Source of the DNA: Renibacterium salmoninarum ATCC 33209
GTDB lineage: Bacteria > Actinomycetota > Actinomycetes > Actinomycetales > Micrococcaceae
Length of the DNA stretch: 64,000 nt
Reading direction: 5' to 3'
NCBI RefSeq assembly: GCF_000018885.1
Contig: NC_010168.1
Span: 2,666,001-2,730,000, forward strand
Position numbers and translations under genes: made by a program. Shown here in pieces: positions 11,090 to 20,977 of this stretch (positions are counted from its first letter, which is position 1; every line of letters begins with the position of its first letter). Under the pieces are notes generated by a model, which searched no databases, had not been told where the DNA came from, and was given only the letters and a program-made list of their open reading frames with translations.

Positions 11090-12454
11090 ATGGATTGGTC
11101 AAAAGCGCGAATTCTCACCCCGCGAGGCTGGGGGCTCGCCGGTGCGGGCTTATTTTGTATCTTGTTAGCGCAAATTATGGGCCGCAAAGACCTTTTAGTC
11201 CTTGGCCTATTCCTGATCTTGCTGCCGGTGCTTGCTGCCCTAGGTATCCGGCTGATGTCACCTAGTTTCAAGGTCTACCGAGAATTCACCCCTGCTGTGG
11301 TGGAATCCGACTCAAGCAGTACAGTCGATTTGGCCGTTGCTGGGCCGGCACGTTCTAGCGGTCGGGCCAGAATGCGTGAGACACTTCCGGCACGGTTCGG
11401 ACGCTCACCGGAATTCTTTTACCCAGGCAGGGTACAGAACACCAACACAGCCGACGGCGACACCCGCAGCAGCAGGTACCAGTACCACGTCTGCTCCGGA
11501 ATGCGCGGACAGTTTCCCATTGGGCCGGTTAGCGCTGAGCTCTCCGATGCCTTTGGGTTGAGTACTCACAGCAGGTCCCTACCGGGAATTGATCTGCTTA
11601 CCGTGACCCCTCGCGCTTTAGAGCTACCGACAACAACAATTTTTGGCGCGCGAAGTTTCGACGGCGTGACGGCCACCCGCCAGCGAGCCAACCCCAGCGA
11701 TGACGACGTGATGACCCGCGAATATCGCTACGGCGACGCCATGCGAAGGGTGCATTGGCCGGCCACCGCGCGGCACGGGCAGCTAATGGTTAGACAAGAA
11801 GAATCGGTCACGACGCCCGAAGCAACGCTGCTCATCGATCAACGCGCTAGCGCGTTTAGCCTGACTGAGGGCTTACCTTTCCGCCCCCGTGATGAAGAAC
11901 ATCCGGAGCTCAAAAGCTCGGCAACTTTTGAATGGTCTGTGGTAGCGGCAATGTCGATCTGCGCGCATTTAGTCGAGCGCAATTTTGACTTAAGACTATT
12001 GGACGTATTTGGCCGGCCAGGCTTGTGCAGGTCTCGTTCCGCACCAGAACCACTTGTCGAGGATTACAGCGGCTCCGCTGGTCTGGCCAGTATCGCCGAG
12101 GCCTTGGCTGCCATCGAGCTTCAAGAGGATGAAGTCTCCCGGGCCTTCAATGATTTGCTTCTGGATCGAATTGCGCTGAGTCGTCAGCGTGGACCGTTGA
12201 TTGCGATCCTGGGCAATCTCAGCGTCGCCGAAGCCAAGACAGTGGCGATTGCCGCTGAAGGTAATACCGCCGCGTGTGCCATCGTAGTGACCCATCAGCC
12301 CGAAAAAGCCCATGATGCCTTGGCTACGCTGCGCCAAGGCGGTTGGCGCGCTATTGCGGTCAGCGAAAACACCGTTCTGCGGAACGCCTGGAGCTATTTC
12401 GATTCGCGACCGGTAGAAACCGCGGCAACGCAGATTGCCCGGGCTAGACCATGA
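11090..12454 (+). CDS. DUF58 domain membrane-anchored protein
   Basis: 454 residues. Two hydrophobic segments at the N-terminus (GAGLFCILLAQIMG and LLVLGLFLILLPVLAALGI) form a membrane hairpin. A large domain follows with the DUF58 core REYRYGDAMRRVHWPATAR near residue 210, which resembles a von Willebrand factor A fold. DUF58 proteins are encoded with MoxR ATPases and transglutaminase-like membrane proteins, as here, and are thought to work with them in envelope-associated assembly; the exact function is unknown. It starts 14 bp after the moxR stop, and its own stop overlaps the next ATG (ATGA at 12451), suggesting translational coupling. The gene itself looks intact. Confidence 0.85.
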   Translation: MDWSKARILTPRGWGLAGAGLFCILLAQIMGRKDLLVLGLFLILLPVLAALGIRLMSPSFKVYREFTPAVVESDSSSTVDLAVAGPARSSGRARMRETLPARFGRSPEFFYPGRVQNTNTADGDTRSSRYQYHVCSGMRGQFPIGPVSAELSDAFGLSTHSRSLPGIDLLTVTPRALELPTTTIFGARSFDGVTATRQRANPSDDDVMTREYRYGDAMRRVHWPATARHGQLMVRQEESVTTPEATLLIDQRASAFSLTEGLPFRPRDEEHPELKSSATFEWSVVAAMSICAHLVERNFDLRLLDVFGRPGLCRSRSAPEPLVEDYSGSAGLASIAEALAAIELQEDEVSRAFNDLLLDRIALSRQRGPLIAILGNLSVAEAKTVAIAAEGNTAACAIVVTHQPEKAHDALATLRQGGWRAIAVSENTVLRNAWSYFDSRPVETAATQIARARP

Positions 12455-14845
12455 GCGCTGCGCTAAAGACCATGATGGATAACGCTGGCTCTGCGCCGGC
12501 AAAAAACCAAAAAACAGATCAATCGACCAGGTTCAGCACCCTGGGCCTTGGCCGGTGCTATTTTTCTAGCCGTCTGCGGCACCTCGGTGGGCCTCTCCGG
12601 CGTGGTACGCGGCGGTACCTGGCTCATATTCATCGCCTTCACTGTGGGCACGGTACTTGCCGCGAGGGCATTGGCACGGACGCTACGCGCACCGGCCGCC
12701 TTGGTGCCGGTGGTTGGTGGCATTGCCCTTTTGCTGAAGCTAACTTTTGTCTTTTTCTCCAGCACCGCATTTCTGGCAATCATTCCGACGCCGGCCTCCT
12801 TCGATCAGCTTGGCACGCTCCTCAGCCAAGCCTCACAGACCGTGATCCGAGATACCGCTCCGGTTCAGGCCAGTAGCGGGGTGCTTTTAGTCATATGCTT
12901 TGGCACCGGCTTAGTTGCCATGCTGGTCGATGCGCTCGCGATAAGCGTGATGATGCCGGCGATCAGCGGCTTGGGCTTGCTGACCATCGCACTCATCCCG
13001 GCGACGGTTAAAGCTGAAAGTCTAGGAATATTTGGTTTTATCTTCGGCGCGTCCGGTTATTTGCTCATCCTATTTCTAGCCCAGTGGTATTTGACTGACA
13101 GTCAAAAGCGGCGCTCAGGCAGCGAAATGTCGCGGATCGCCGGTATCGGCGCCGGAGCGGTCGTGCTAGCTCTTTTAATTGCCTTAGTAACGCCTGGATT
13201 CAGCTCCGGCACGTTTCCCCAAGGTTCAAGATTGACTCCGTTCGGTCAGGTTGCGGGCCTTAGCCCGTTCCTGTCGCTGGGCAATGACTTGCGCAATCCG
13301 AGTGGTACCGGTGAGATCAACTACGCAACGACCGCAGCCAATCCGCCCTATTTACGCACGCTCACCATTGAGAGCTTTGAAGGCGACAGCTGGCAGCCAA
13401 CGGATCGAAATGCGGAATACCAGTTGAATCCGGACATGATCCAAAATGACTTCATCGCGAGCGGAACCCAGTCGCAGAGCGTTCTTACCCAGATCAATCC
13501 GCTCAATTTTTCTGGCGATTGGCTTCCGGCGCCCTATGCACCGCAGCGAGTCACCGGGCTCAGCGGACGTTGGGTGTGGGACCCGAAGACCCTGGTGATT
13601 AAGGCACTTGAGCAAGGCGCGCTCGGCCAAAACTACCAAGTTCAAAGCATTGAACCAGTTCTGACCCCAGCAGTCCTTGAAACTGCAATCACGCCACCAC
13701 GACCAAGTTTGGACCCAATCTTCATGGCGCTGCCGGCTAACACGCCGTCGATCATCCGTGAGACCGCACTCGATGTCACTGGGCGCTCGCCTACTTACTA
13801 CGACAAAGCAATGTCGATCCAGCAATATTTGCGCGGCACTGACTTCAGCTACTCATTACAAGCTCCCGTTTCTGGCGGCTATGACGGCAGTAGCATGGAC
13901 GCCTTGGCCAAATTCTTGCAGGTCAAGAGCGGCTATTGCGTGCATTTCTCGGCAGCGATGGCTGTTATGGCCCGCGAAGCAGGAATACCGAGTCGAATCG
14001 CAGTCGGCTTTGCGCCAGGTACGCCTACCGGTCAGACGGTGGAGGTAAATGGCGAGAAACTCACGCAATATCAGGTCGATGGCCGTTCCGCCCATGCCTG
14101 GCCCGAGCTCTACTTCGAAGGTATGGGCTGGGTTCCCTTCGAGCCCACGCCTTCTCGCGGCCAAGTACCCAGTTACGCTCAGTCTCCCCTCACACCCGAC
14201 CCTGCCGATGCGCCGGAGCCAGAGCTCAGCAAGAAGCCGACAGCCACACCGCAGCCCAGTAATCTGCGCGTGCCGGCACCGCAGAGCGGCTCTGGGAATG
14301 CCGGGGGCACAGGCTTCAATGTTTTCTGGCTAGTTATTCCGTTGCTGGTCTTGGCAGTATTGGCGGCGCCAAGCCTCAGCCGGAACGCAGTCCGTAGGCG
14401 TCGGCTTTCCGCAATGGCAACCGCACATTCTGCTTGGTCAGAAATGCGTGATACCGCCTTCGACTTTGGCCTAGAACCGATGCGCAGCGATACGCCCAGG
14501 CGCTTTGCAGCACGCTTAGATCATTCGGGCTTGGCCGGAACCCCAGGCCCAGACGTGCATGCATTGGTCCAAAGCTTTGAACGTGCCATTTATGGACCGC
14601 CCGCGACGAAATCGCCGTTAGCAATTGACAGCGCGGAACTCGCAGAAGCGCGCTCCGCAATTTCGGCGCTTCACAAGAACGCGCCGTTCTGGGTTCGCCT
14701 CCGCGTTGCGCTCTTCCCCAGAACGTCAATTCGCCGACTGGCGAATTTGCTGTCCAAACCACTGAAATCGCAACCGGTCCGCCGTTTCAAAGCGTGGTTG
14801 GCTCGGGTGGGTGCCCGGTTGCGAAATCCGTTCCAAAAAACCTGA
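12451..14845 (+). pseudogene. Transglutaminase-like membrane protein (TgpA type), frame break near the start
   Basis: The main frame (TTG at 12548 to 14845, 765 residues) has about five N-terminal membrane segments and an extracytoplasmic transglutaminase core. The catalytic Cys is in KSGYCVHFSAAMAVMAREAG (near 13935) and the His in SAHAWPELYF, followed by GMGWVPFEPTP. A Pro-rich linker, another membrane segment and a cytoplasmic DUF4129-like tail follow. The expected start is ATG 12451, which overlaps the DUF58 stop, but that frame runs off into nonsense. Joining it to the main frame needs a shift at about 12500-12516, where the sequence is A6-CC-A6. The alternatives are a true frameshift mutation, slippage during expression, or a TTG start at 12548 that would lose the cytoplasmic N-terminus. 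Confidence 0.75.
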
Positions 14846-14874
14846 GCTACTTGACGCCTAGGCCTGGTTCTTGA

Positions 14875-16356
14875 TTAGAGCTGAGCTGGGTCTGCGATGC
14901 CGATGTACTGGGTGTAGAGGTATTCTTCGATGCCCTCAAGCCCGCCTTCACGGCCCAGGCCGGACTGCTTAATTCCGCCGAACGGCGCTGCCGCGTTGGA
15001 AACTACCCCAGCGTTCAGACCGAGCATTCCGGTTTCTAGCTTCTCGCCGATCCGCAGACCTCGATTCAGATTCTGCGTAAAGACGTAAGCGACCAGACCG
15101 TATTCAGTGTTGTTCGCCAAACGAACTGCTTCATCCTCATCGCGGAAGGTCACGATAGGAGCTACCGGGCCGAAGATCTCTTCGGCCAAAATTCGCGACG
15201 ACGCCGAAACATTGCTGAGCACTGTGGGCTGGTAGAAGTAGCCAGCACCAGACTCTGGTTCCCCACCCGTCAGGGCAACCGCGCCCTGCGAAACGGCGTC
15301 GCTGACCAGTTCATGAACTTTATCGCGGCTCTTCTGATCAATCAGTGGGCCAATTTTGGTGCTGTCTTCGATGCCTGGACCAGTTGTCATTTCGGCAACT
15401 TTAGCGGCGAACTTCCGGCCGAATTCTTCAGCGACCGATTCATGCACAATGAAACGGTTTGCGGCAGTGCAGGCTTCGCCCATATTACGGAGTTTCGCAA
15501 TCATGGCACCGGCAACGGCGGCGTCCAAATCAGCGTCGTCGAAGACCACGAATGGTGCGTTTCCGCCCAATTCCATCGACGTGCGCAGCACGTTCTCCGA
15601 AGCATCAGCCAGCAGACGTCGACCAACTTCAGTCGAACCAGTGAAGGAGAGTTTACGTAGCCGGGAATCCTTGATGAGCGCACCCGTAGTGGCTCCGGCC
15701 GTCGTGGTGGGAATGACATTGAGCACGCCGGCCGGCAGCCCAGCCTCTTGCATGACCTGCGCAAAAAGCAACGAGGTTAGCGGCGTGAGATTGGCAGGCT
15801 TAAGCACCATCGTGCAACCAGCAGCAACTGCGGGCGCAATCTTGCGGGTGGCCATCGCTAGCGGGAAGTTCCACGGCGTAATCAGCAAACACGGTCCCAC
15901 CGCCTTCTTGGTCACCAACAGCCGCGACTTACCATCGGGAGAAATCGAATAGCGGCCGAAGGCCCGGACGGACTCTTCAGAGAACCAGCGTAGGAACTCG
16001 GAACCATAGGTTACTTCGCCACGGGCCTCAGCCAGCGGTTTGCCCATTTCCAAGGTCATCAGTAGCGCGAAATCGTCGGCGCGCGCAGTCACAGCGTCAA
16101 AGGCGCGACGCAGAATTTCGCCGCGTTCGCGCGGCGCGGTCGCTGCCCAGGATTCTTGCGCGGCAACTGCGGAGTCAAGCGCCGCTGCGGCATCTTCAGC
16201 GCCTGCGTCCGCAATGTGCAACAAGATTTCACCTGTTGCCGGGTTCTCAACCCCAAAAGTCTTACCGCTGGCTGCCGGACGCCATTGCCCGTCGATGAGC
16301 AAGCCGGTAGGTACCGAGCCGAGAATTTGTGCAATCCGTTCAGCGGAAACAGCCAT
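14875..16356 (-). CDS. gabD: NAD(P)-dependent succinate-semialdehyde dehydrogenase
   Basis: Oxidises succinate semialdehyde to succinate (end of the GABA shunt). The 493-residue aldehyde dehydrogenase has the cofactor-binding ITPWNFPLAM, the catalytic Glu in MELGGNAPFVVFDDADLD, the catalytic Cys in MGEACTAANRF and the C-terminal NAAAPFGGIKQSGLGREGG. Substrate is inferred from overall family resemblance; other short-chain aldehydes are possible. The ATG at 16356 has a good ribosome-binding site (GGAAG about 5 nt away), so the ORF extension to 16398 is not used. A small palindrome TGTGC-N4-GCACA lies at 16458-16471, about 100 bp upstream. Confidence 0.88.
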   Translation of the reverse strand: MAVSAERIAQILGSVPTGLLIDGQWRPAASGKTFGVENPATGEILLHIADAGAEDAAAALDSAVAAQESWAATAPRERGEILRRAFDAVTARADDFALLMTLEMGKPLAEARGEVTYGSEFLRWFSEESVRAFGRYSISPDGKSRLLVTKKAVGPCLLITPWNFPLAMATRKIAPAVAAGCTMVLKPANLTPLTSLLFAQVMQEAGLPAGVLNVIPTTTAGATTGALIKDSRLRKLSFTGSTEVGRRLLADASENVLRTSMELGGNAPFVVFDDADLDAAVAGAMIAKLRNMGEACTAANRFIVHESVAEEFGRKFAAKVAEMTTGPGIEDSTKIGPLIDQKSRDKVHELVSDAVSQGAVALTGGEPESGAGYFYQPTVLSNVSASSRILAEEIFGPVAPIVTFRDEDEAVRLANNTEYGLVAYVFTQNLNRGLRIGEKLETGMLGLNAGVVSNAAAPFGGIKQSGLGREGGLEGIEEYLYTQYIGIADPAQL

Positions 16357-16476
16357 GGGACTTCCTTGTCTAAAGTGACTCATACTCAATGGCTTCACGC
16401 TATTGCGCTGCGTGGGCAGTGTCTATGCACTAAATGCAGCAGAACCTGTCTAGGTAATGTGCATTCGCACAATAGG

Positions 16477-17340
16477 TCAACGAGCTGTCCGCGCTGCAAG
16501 CACTGCTTCATACAATTCGCGTTTACTCACTGACGACGTTTCAGCCACCGCAGCAACGGCATCTTTGAGCCGCATCCCCTGGTCCGCGAGCGCTAATACG
16601 GCCAGTACTTGCTCTTCAGCGGAGCGAACAACACCGGTGCTTCCGCCAACGACGACGGCGATCTCGCCGCGGACTTCGTTCGCACCTGCCCATTGGTGTA
16701 GCTCACCAACGGTTCCCCGAAGCACTTCTTCATAGGTCTTAGTCAGCTCCCGAGCTACCGCGGCTTTGCGCTCGGCGCCAAAGCCTTCAACGAGCGCGGC
16801 CAACATCGTTTCCAGCCGGTGCGGGGCCTCAAAAAACACCAAAGTACGTGGATCAGCGGAAAGCTCGCGCAATTTGCTGGCGCGCTCCCCCGCCTTTCGC
16901 GGCAAGAACCCTTCGAAAGCGAATCGGTCAGTTGGTAAACCGGAGAGCGCGAGCGCGGTGAGTACCGCGGAGGGGCCAGGCGCCGCTGTCACTCGGACAC
17001 CGGCAGCAATTGCAGTTTCCACCAGACGATAGCCAGGATCGGAGACGGCCGGCATACCGGCATCAGAAACCATCAAGAGATTTGCGCCCGCACGAACCTG
17101 CTCAATTAGTTCGGCCGTTCGGGAGGCTTCATTGTGCTCGTGATAGCTGAGAATCCGGCCTGGTACTGAGATTCCTAAAGCGGAGGCCAGCTTGAGCAGC
17201 CGCCGGGTGTCCTCCGCAGCAACTAGATCTGCCGTGGTTAGCCATTCAATCAACCTCGCCGAAGCATCAGCGTGATTGCCAATTGGCGTAGCGCCCAAAA
17301 TAATCTGGCCGGCTGAATCGGCTTCCCTCGAGGATTGCAT
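16477..17340 (-). CDS. rsmI: 16S rRNA (cytidine-1402 2'-O)-methyltransferase
   Basis: Methylates C1402 in the 16S rRNA decoding centre. The 287-residue tetrapyrrole-methylase-fold protein has the N-terminal IILGATPIGNHADASARLIE, then VAAEDTRRLLKL, RILSYHEHNEASRTAELIE, LLMVSDAGMPAVSDPGYRLV and FFEAPHRLETMLAAL, all typical of RsmI. It is transcribed away from pmt across a 93-bp gap; the same divergent rsmI/pmt pair occurs in mycobacteria. No disruption. Confidence 0.95.
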   Translation of the reverse strand: MQSSREADSAGQIILGATPIGNHADASARLIEWLTTADLVAAEDTRRLLKLASALGISVPGRILSYHEHNEASRTAELIEQVRAGANLLMVSDAGMPAVSDPGYRLVETAIAAGVRVTAAPGPSAVLTALALSGLPTDRFAFEGFLPRKAGERASKLRELSADPRTLVFFEAPHRLETMLAALVEGFGAERKAAVARELTKTYEEVLRGTVGELHQWAGANEVRGEIAVVVGGSTGVVRSAEEQVLAVLALADQGMRLKDAVAAVAETSSVSKRELYEAVLAARTAR

Positions 17341-17433
17341 GCAACTAGCCTACGGGCAGCAAGGCTGCGATGCCGACGTCGAATGTCATTCTGTTGCACC
17401 GCGCACCAAGCGACCCCCGGTAGCATGGGCAGA

Positions 17434-19104
17434 ATGAGCCAGCATCTCGACGACCGCGTGCCAGCAGCGCAACCAGCTGAAGCCCGGCCAGTCACCCGCG
17501 GCAGCTGGCTTGCCCGCCCGAGCACGGTCTACGGTTTCCGTGCCCTGCAAAGGCGTCTACAGGGGCCACGCTGGCGCTTCCTTGAGACTCCGCTTTCACT
17601 GCGGCTCTGGTACTGGTTGGCGCCCGCGCTGATGGCTGCGATTGGCGGAGTGCTCCGGTTCGTCCGATTGGGTGAGCCAAAGAGTTTGGTCTTTGACGAA
17701 ACGTACTACGTCAAAGATGCCTATTCCTATCTGATCAGCGGTTATGAGCGCTCCTGGGATAAAGACCCGAACCCGCGTTTCAACGTTGGCGATTTCTCTG
17801 GGCTGCAGAGCGGACCAGAATTCGTTGTGCATCCACCAGTAGGCAAATGGTTGATTGCCGCTGGCATGCAACTTTTTGGCCCAGACAGCACCTTCGGCTG
17901 GCGCTTTAGCAGCGCCGTCGTCGGTACGCTGTCCATCTTCATCGTTGCCTTATTGGCGCAAAAGCTGTTCCGGTCCACCATTCTCGGCGCTGTCGCGGGG
18001 CTCTTTATGGCGGTAGACGGCCACGCAATTGTGCAATCGCGGACCTCGCTATTAGACAACTTCGTGATGTTCTTCGCGCTGCTGGCCTTCGGTGCGTTGG
18101 TGATGGACCGCGACGACGGTCGAAAACGACTCGCGCGCCGCCTCGCCCGAAAAATGGCCGATGAACCGGACAAGGCTGGCTCACGGCATCTGCTCTATGG
18201 GCCTTGGCTCGGCATCCGCTGGTGGCGGATCGCCGCCGGCGTGGCGCTAGGTCTCTGCCTGGGTAGCAAATGGTCCGGATTGTTCTTTATTGCCGGTTTT
18301 GGTCTGCTTACCGTGTTTTGGGACATCAGCGCGCGACGAATCGCTGGCATTCGCTACTGGTTCACCGGCGCCTTGCTCAAAGACACTCCGATTGCCTTTG
18401 TGACGATTATTCCGGTGGCTTTGGCAACGTATGTGGCGAGTTGGACCGGCTGGTTGCTCTCCAGCGATGCGTACAACCGAAACTGGGCAGATTCCAATTC
18501 CACACCCGGTTGGGACTGGGTACCGGGGCCGCTACGTTCGCTCTGGAACTATCACCAAGCGATGTACTCCTCAGGGCTCAGTATTGACTCAGACCATCCT
18601 TATAAAGCGAATGCTTGGTCGTGGTTTGTGATGGGCAGACCCACCTCTTTTTTCGCCGAATATCCCGATAATCAATGCGGTGCGGCCAAATGTGCCCAGG
18701 TGGTAACTTCGCTCGGTAACCCCTTGATCTGGTGGGGTGGTGCGGCTGCTTTGGTGTTCCTCATCGGTTACTGGATCCTGCGCCGGGATTGGCGTGCGGG
18801 CGCAATCCTTTGCGGATGGGCCGTTGGCTACTTGCCTTGGATGATGTACCCCAGCCGGACGATTTTCTTCTTTTACGCGATTGCCTATGAGCCTTACATG
18901 ATCTTGGCATTGGTGTTCTGCCTCGGACTCGTCCTTGGCAAGGCCGAAGATCCGCCCTGGCGAAGGCAACAGGGCATGGTGTTAGTCGGATTCTTCGTGG
19001 TCTTAGTAGTCCTTGTCAGCGCCTTTTTCCTGCCGTTGTGGACCGCTCAGACCATTAGCTACGACGACTGGCGCTCGCATATGTGGATGCCAAGCTGGAT
19101 CTAA
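17434..19104 (+). CDS. pmt: Dolichyl-phosphate-mannose--protein O-mannosyltransferase
   Basis: Integral membrane GT39-family enzyme that transfers mannose from polyprenyl-phosphate-mannose to Ser/Thr of secreted proteins. About 556 residues with many membrane helices. The catalytic first-loop motif is LVFDETYYVKDAYSYL, with the acidic pair DE, followed by FVVHPPVGKWLIAAG and SLLDNFVMFFALL. The C-terminal part is RTIFFFYAIAYEPYMIL. Two close ATGs are possible (17425 and 17434); neither has a strong ribosome-binding site. It is divergent from rsmI, and the acyl-CoA synthetase pseudogene follows directly. Together with ManA and the glycan genes in the window, it points to a mannosylated envelope. 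Confidence 0.9.
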   Translation: MSQHLDDRVPAAQPAEARPVTRGSWLARPSTVYGFRALQRRLQGPRWRFLETPLSLRLWYWLAPALMAAIGGVLRFVRLGEPKSLVFDETYYVKDAYSYLISGYERSWDKDPNPRFNVGDFSGLQSGPEFVVHPPVGKWLIAAGMQLFGPDSTFGWRFSSAVVGTLSIFIVALLAQKLFRSTILGAVAGLFMAVDGHAIVQSRTSLLDNFVMFFALLAFGALVMDRDDGRKRLARRLARKMADEPDKAGSRHLLYGPWLGIRWWRIAAGVALGLCLGSKWSGLFFIAGFGLLTVFWDISARRIAGIRYWFTGALLKDTPIAFVTIIPVALATYVASWTGWLLSSDAYNRNWADSNSTPGWDWVPGPLRSLWNYHQAMYSSGLSIDSDHPYKANAWSWFVMGRPTSFFAEYPDNQCGAAKCAQVVTSLGNPLIWWGGAAALVFLIGYWILRRDWRAGAILCGWAVGYLPWMMYPSRTIFFFYAIAYEPYMILALVFCLGLVLGKAEDPPWRRQQGMVLVGFFVVLVVLVSAFFLPLWTAQTISYDDWRSHMWMPSWI

Positions 19105-19119
19105 CTGTTGAATAGAAAC

Positions 19120-20957
19120 ATGCACGCAACAAACCGTGAAGCCAGTACCGAGCTCCTCATCGATCTGCCCGCTGAGTCTAATGTGACAGATCTGCTCCTA
19201 GAGCGGGTTGCGGCAGATGCCGATGCCATTTTGTACGAACGAAAAGTCGACGGCGTCTGGACTCCGGTGAGCGCTGGCGAGTTCAGCGACCAGGTTCGCG
19301 GGTTGGTCATAAGGACTAATTGCTTCGGGCATTGCCCCCGGCGACTCCGTCGCGGTGATGTCCAGCACCCGTTATGAATGGACGGTGCTGGACTTCGCGA
19401 TCTGGTTCGCTGGTACCATTACCGTGCCGATTTATGAGACGTCTTCCGCGAGCCAAGTGGAATGGATCTTAGTTGATTCTGGCGCGCGCCTCGTGGTGGT
19501 TGAAAATGCTGAAAAACTTGAACTCGTCCGCACGGTTGTGGGCGAATCGGCCCTTTTGGTCCAGGGCCCTGTTTCGCTGTGGTGCATTGACGACGACGGC
19601 GACTCCCCGCACCTGGGCGGCCTGACCGCCGTCGGCCGTGGCGTCTCCGACGCCGAGCTGGAAAGCCAGCGTAGCGTCGCTGAGCTCGGTTCTGTGGCGT
19701 CGATGGTCTATACCTCTGGCACTACCGGTCGGCCGAAAGGCTGCCAAATTACGCACGGCAATTTCGCTTTGGTAGCTAAAAATGTGATTCCGTTCTTGCC
19801 GGAGGTTCTGGCTGCGGGGCCCTCGCGAACTTTAATGTTTCTGCCGCTAGCCCATTTATTGGCGCGCGGTTCAGTTGGTTTGTCTGACCGCTGGCACAAC
19901 GTTAGGTCATACCGCCAGTGTGAAGGAGTTGCTCGTTGACCTGAGCAGCTTCCAACCCACCTTCTTGCTTTGCGTGCCACGGATCTACGAAAAGGTCTTA
20001 GAAGGTGCAGAACAAAAAGCTCAAGATTCCGGTCGAGGCAAGGTATTCGAGGTTGCCTTGCGCACCGCCATCGACTACTCCCAGGCGCTCGATGCGCAGG
20101 CTCGTCAAGCAGGCAGTGGCCCCGGGCTGGTGCTGCGCCTGAAACACAAGGTTTTTGACAAGCTGGTCTACGCGAAGCTTCGGCAAGCTTTTGGTGGAAA
20201 AGTGCACTACACCGTCTCCGGTGCCAGTGCGTTGGGACTACGCCAGGCGCACTTTTTCCGAGGTGCTGGCGTGATGGTGCTTGAAGGCTACGGGCTGACC
20301 GAATCAACGGCGCTGTGCACCGCTAACACCCCAGAACACACCAAAATTGGCACCGTGGGAATTCCGTTACCCGGCACCACTATCCGCATCGCGGACGATG
20401 GTGAAGTACTCATCAAAGGAATCGGCGTATTCGCTGGCTACCACGCTAACGAGGCAGCAACGGCTGAGGCTTTTGTGGACGGATTCTTCCGCACCGGCGA
20501 CCTTGGCACACTTGATGAGGATGGTTTCCTCACTATTACGGGAAGGAAAAAGGACCTCATTGTTACCGCCGGCGGTAAGAACGTCTACCCGGCTCCGCTC
20601 GAGGATGCCCTGCGCGAATCGCTGCTGATCTCGCAAGCCGTTGTGGTGGGCGAGGGTCGGCCGTTCATCTCGGCACTGCTCACACTCGATCCGGACGCGC
20701 TGGATCGCTGGAATGCACAGCACGGCAGCTCGGTATCAGCCCAGGCCGCGATGGATTCTGCCGAGCTATGTGCTGAGCTTCAACTCGCCGTAGACAAGGC
20801 AAACCAATCCGTATCAAGGGCGGAATCGATTCGAAAGTTCAGCATACTGCCAGAAGATTTCAGCGTCGAGTCCGGGCAGCTGACGCCTTCACTAAAAGTT
20901 AAGCGCAATGCCGTCATCAGCGATTATGACGGACTGATTGACGAGCTATACCGCTGA
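19120..20957 (+). pseudogene. Long-chain acyl-CoA synthetase (FadD15-like) with two frameshifts
   Basis: AMP-forming fatty acyl-CoA ligase split over three frames. Part 1 (from ATG 19120) runs to about 19310. Part 2 (19320-19870) contains the AMP-binding motif MVYTSGTTGRPKGCQITH. Part 3 (19870-20957) contains GYGLTESTA, the hinge FRTGDLGTLDEDGFLTITGR and the Lys-containing KDLIVTAGGKNVYP. Removing one base near 19310 (VRGLV-K-GLIASG) joins parts 1 and 2. Restoring two bases in the GCGCGCG run at 19862-19868 (LLARAVQLVC) joins parts 2 and 3. Each part is otherwise well preserved, so the damage is recent or reflects sequence errors. A full-length enzyme would be about 605 residues. Confidence 0.88.
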
Positions 20958-20977
20958 GACAGCACTGAACCGAACCC

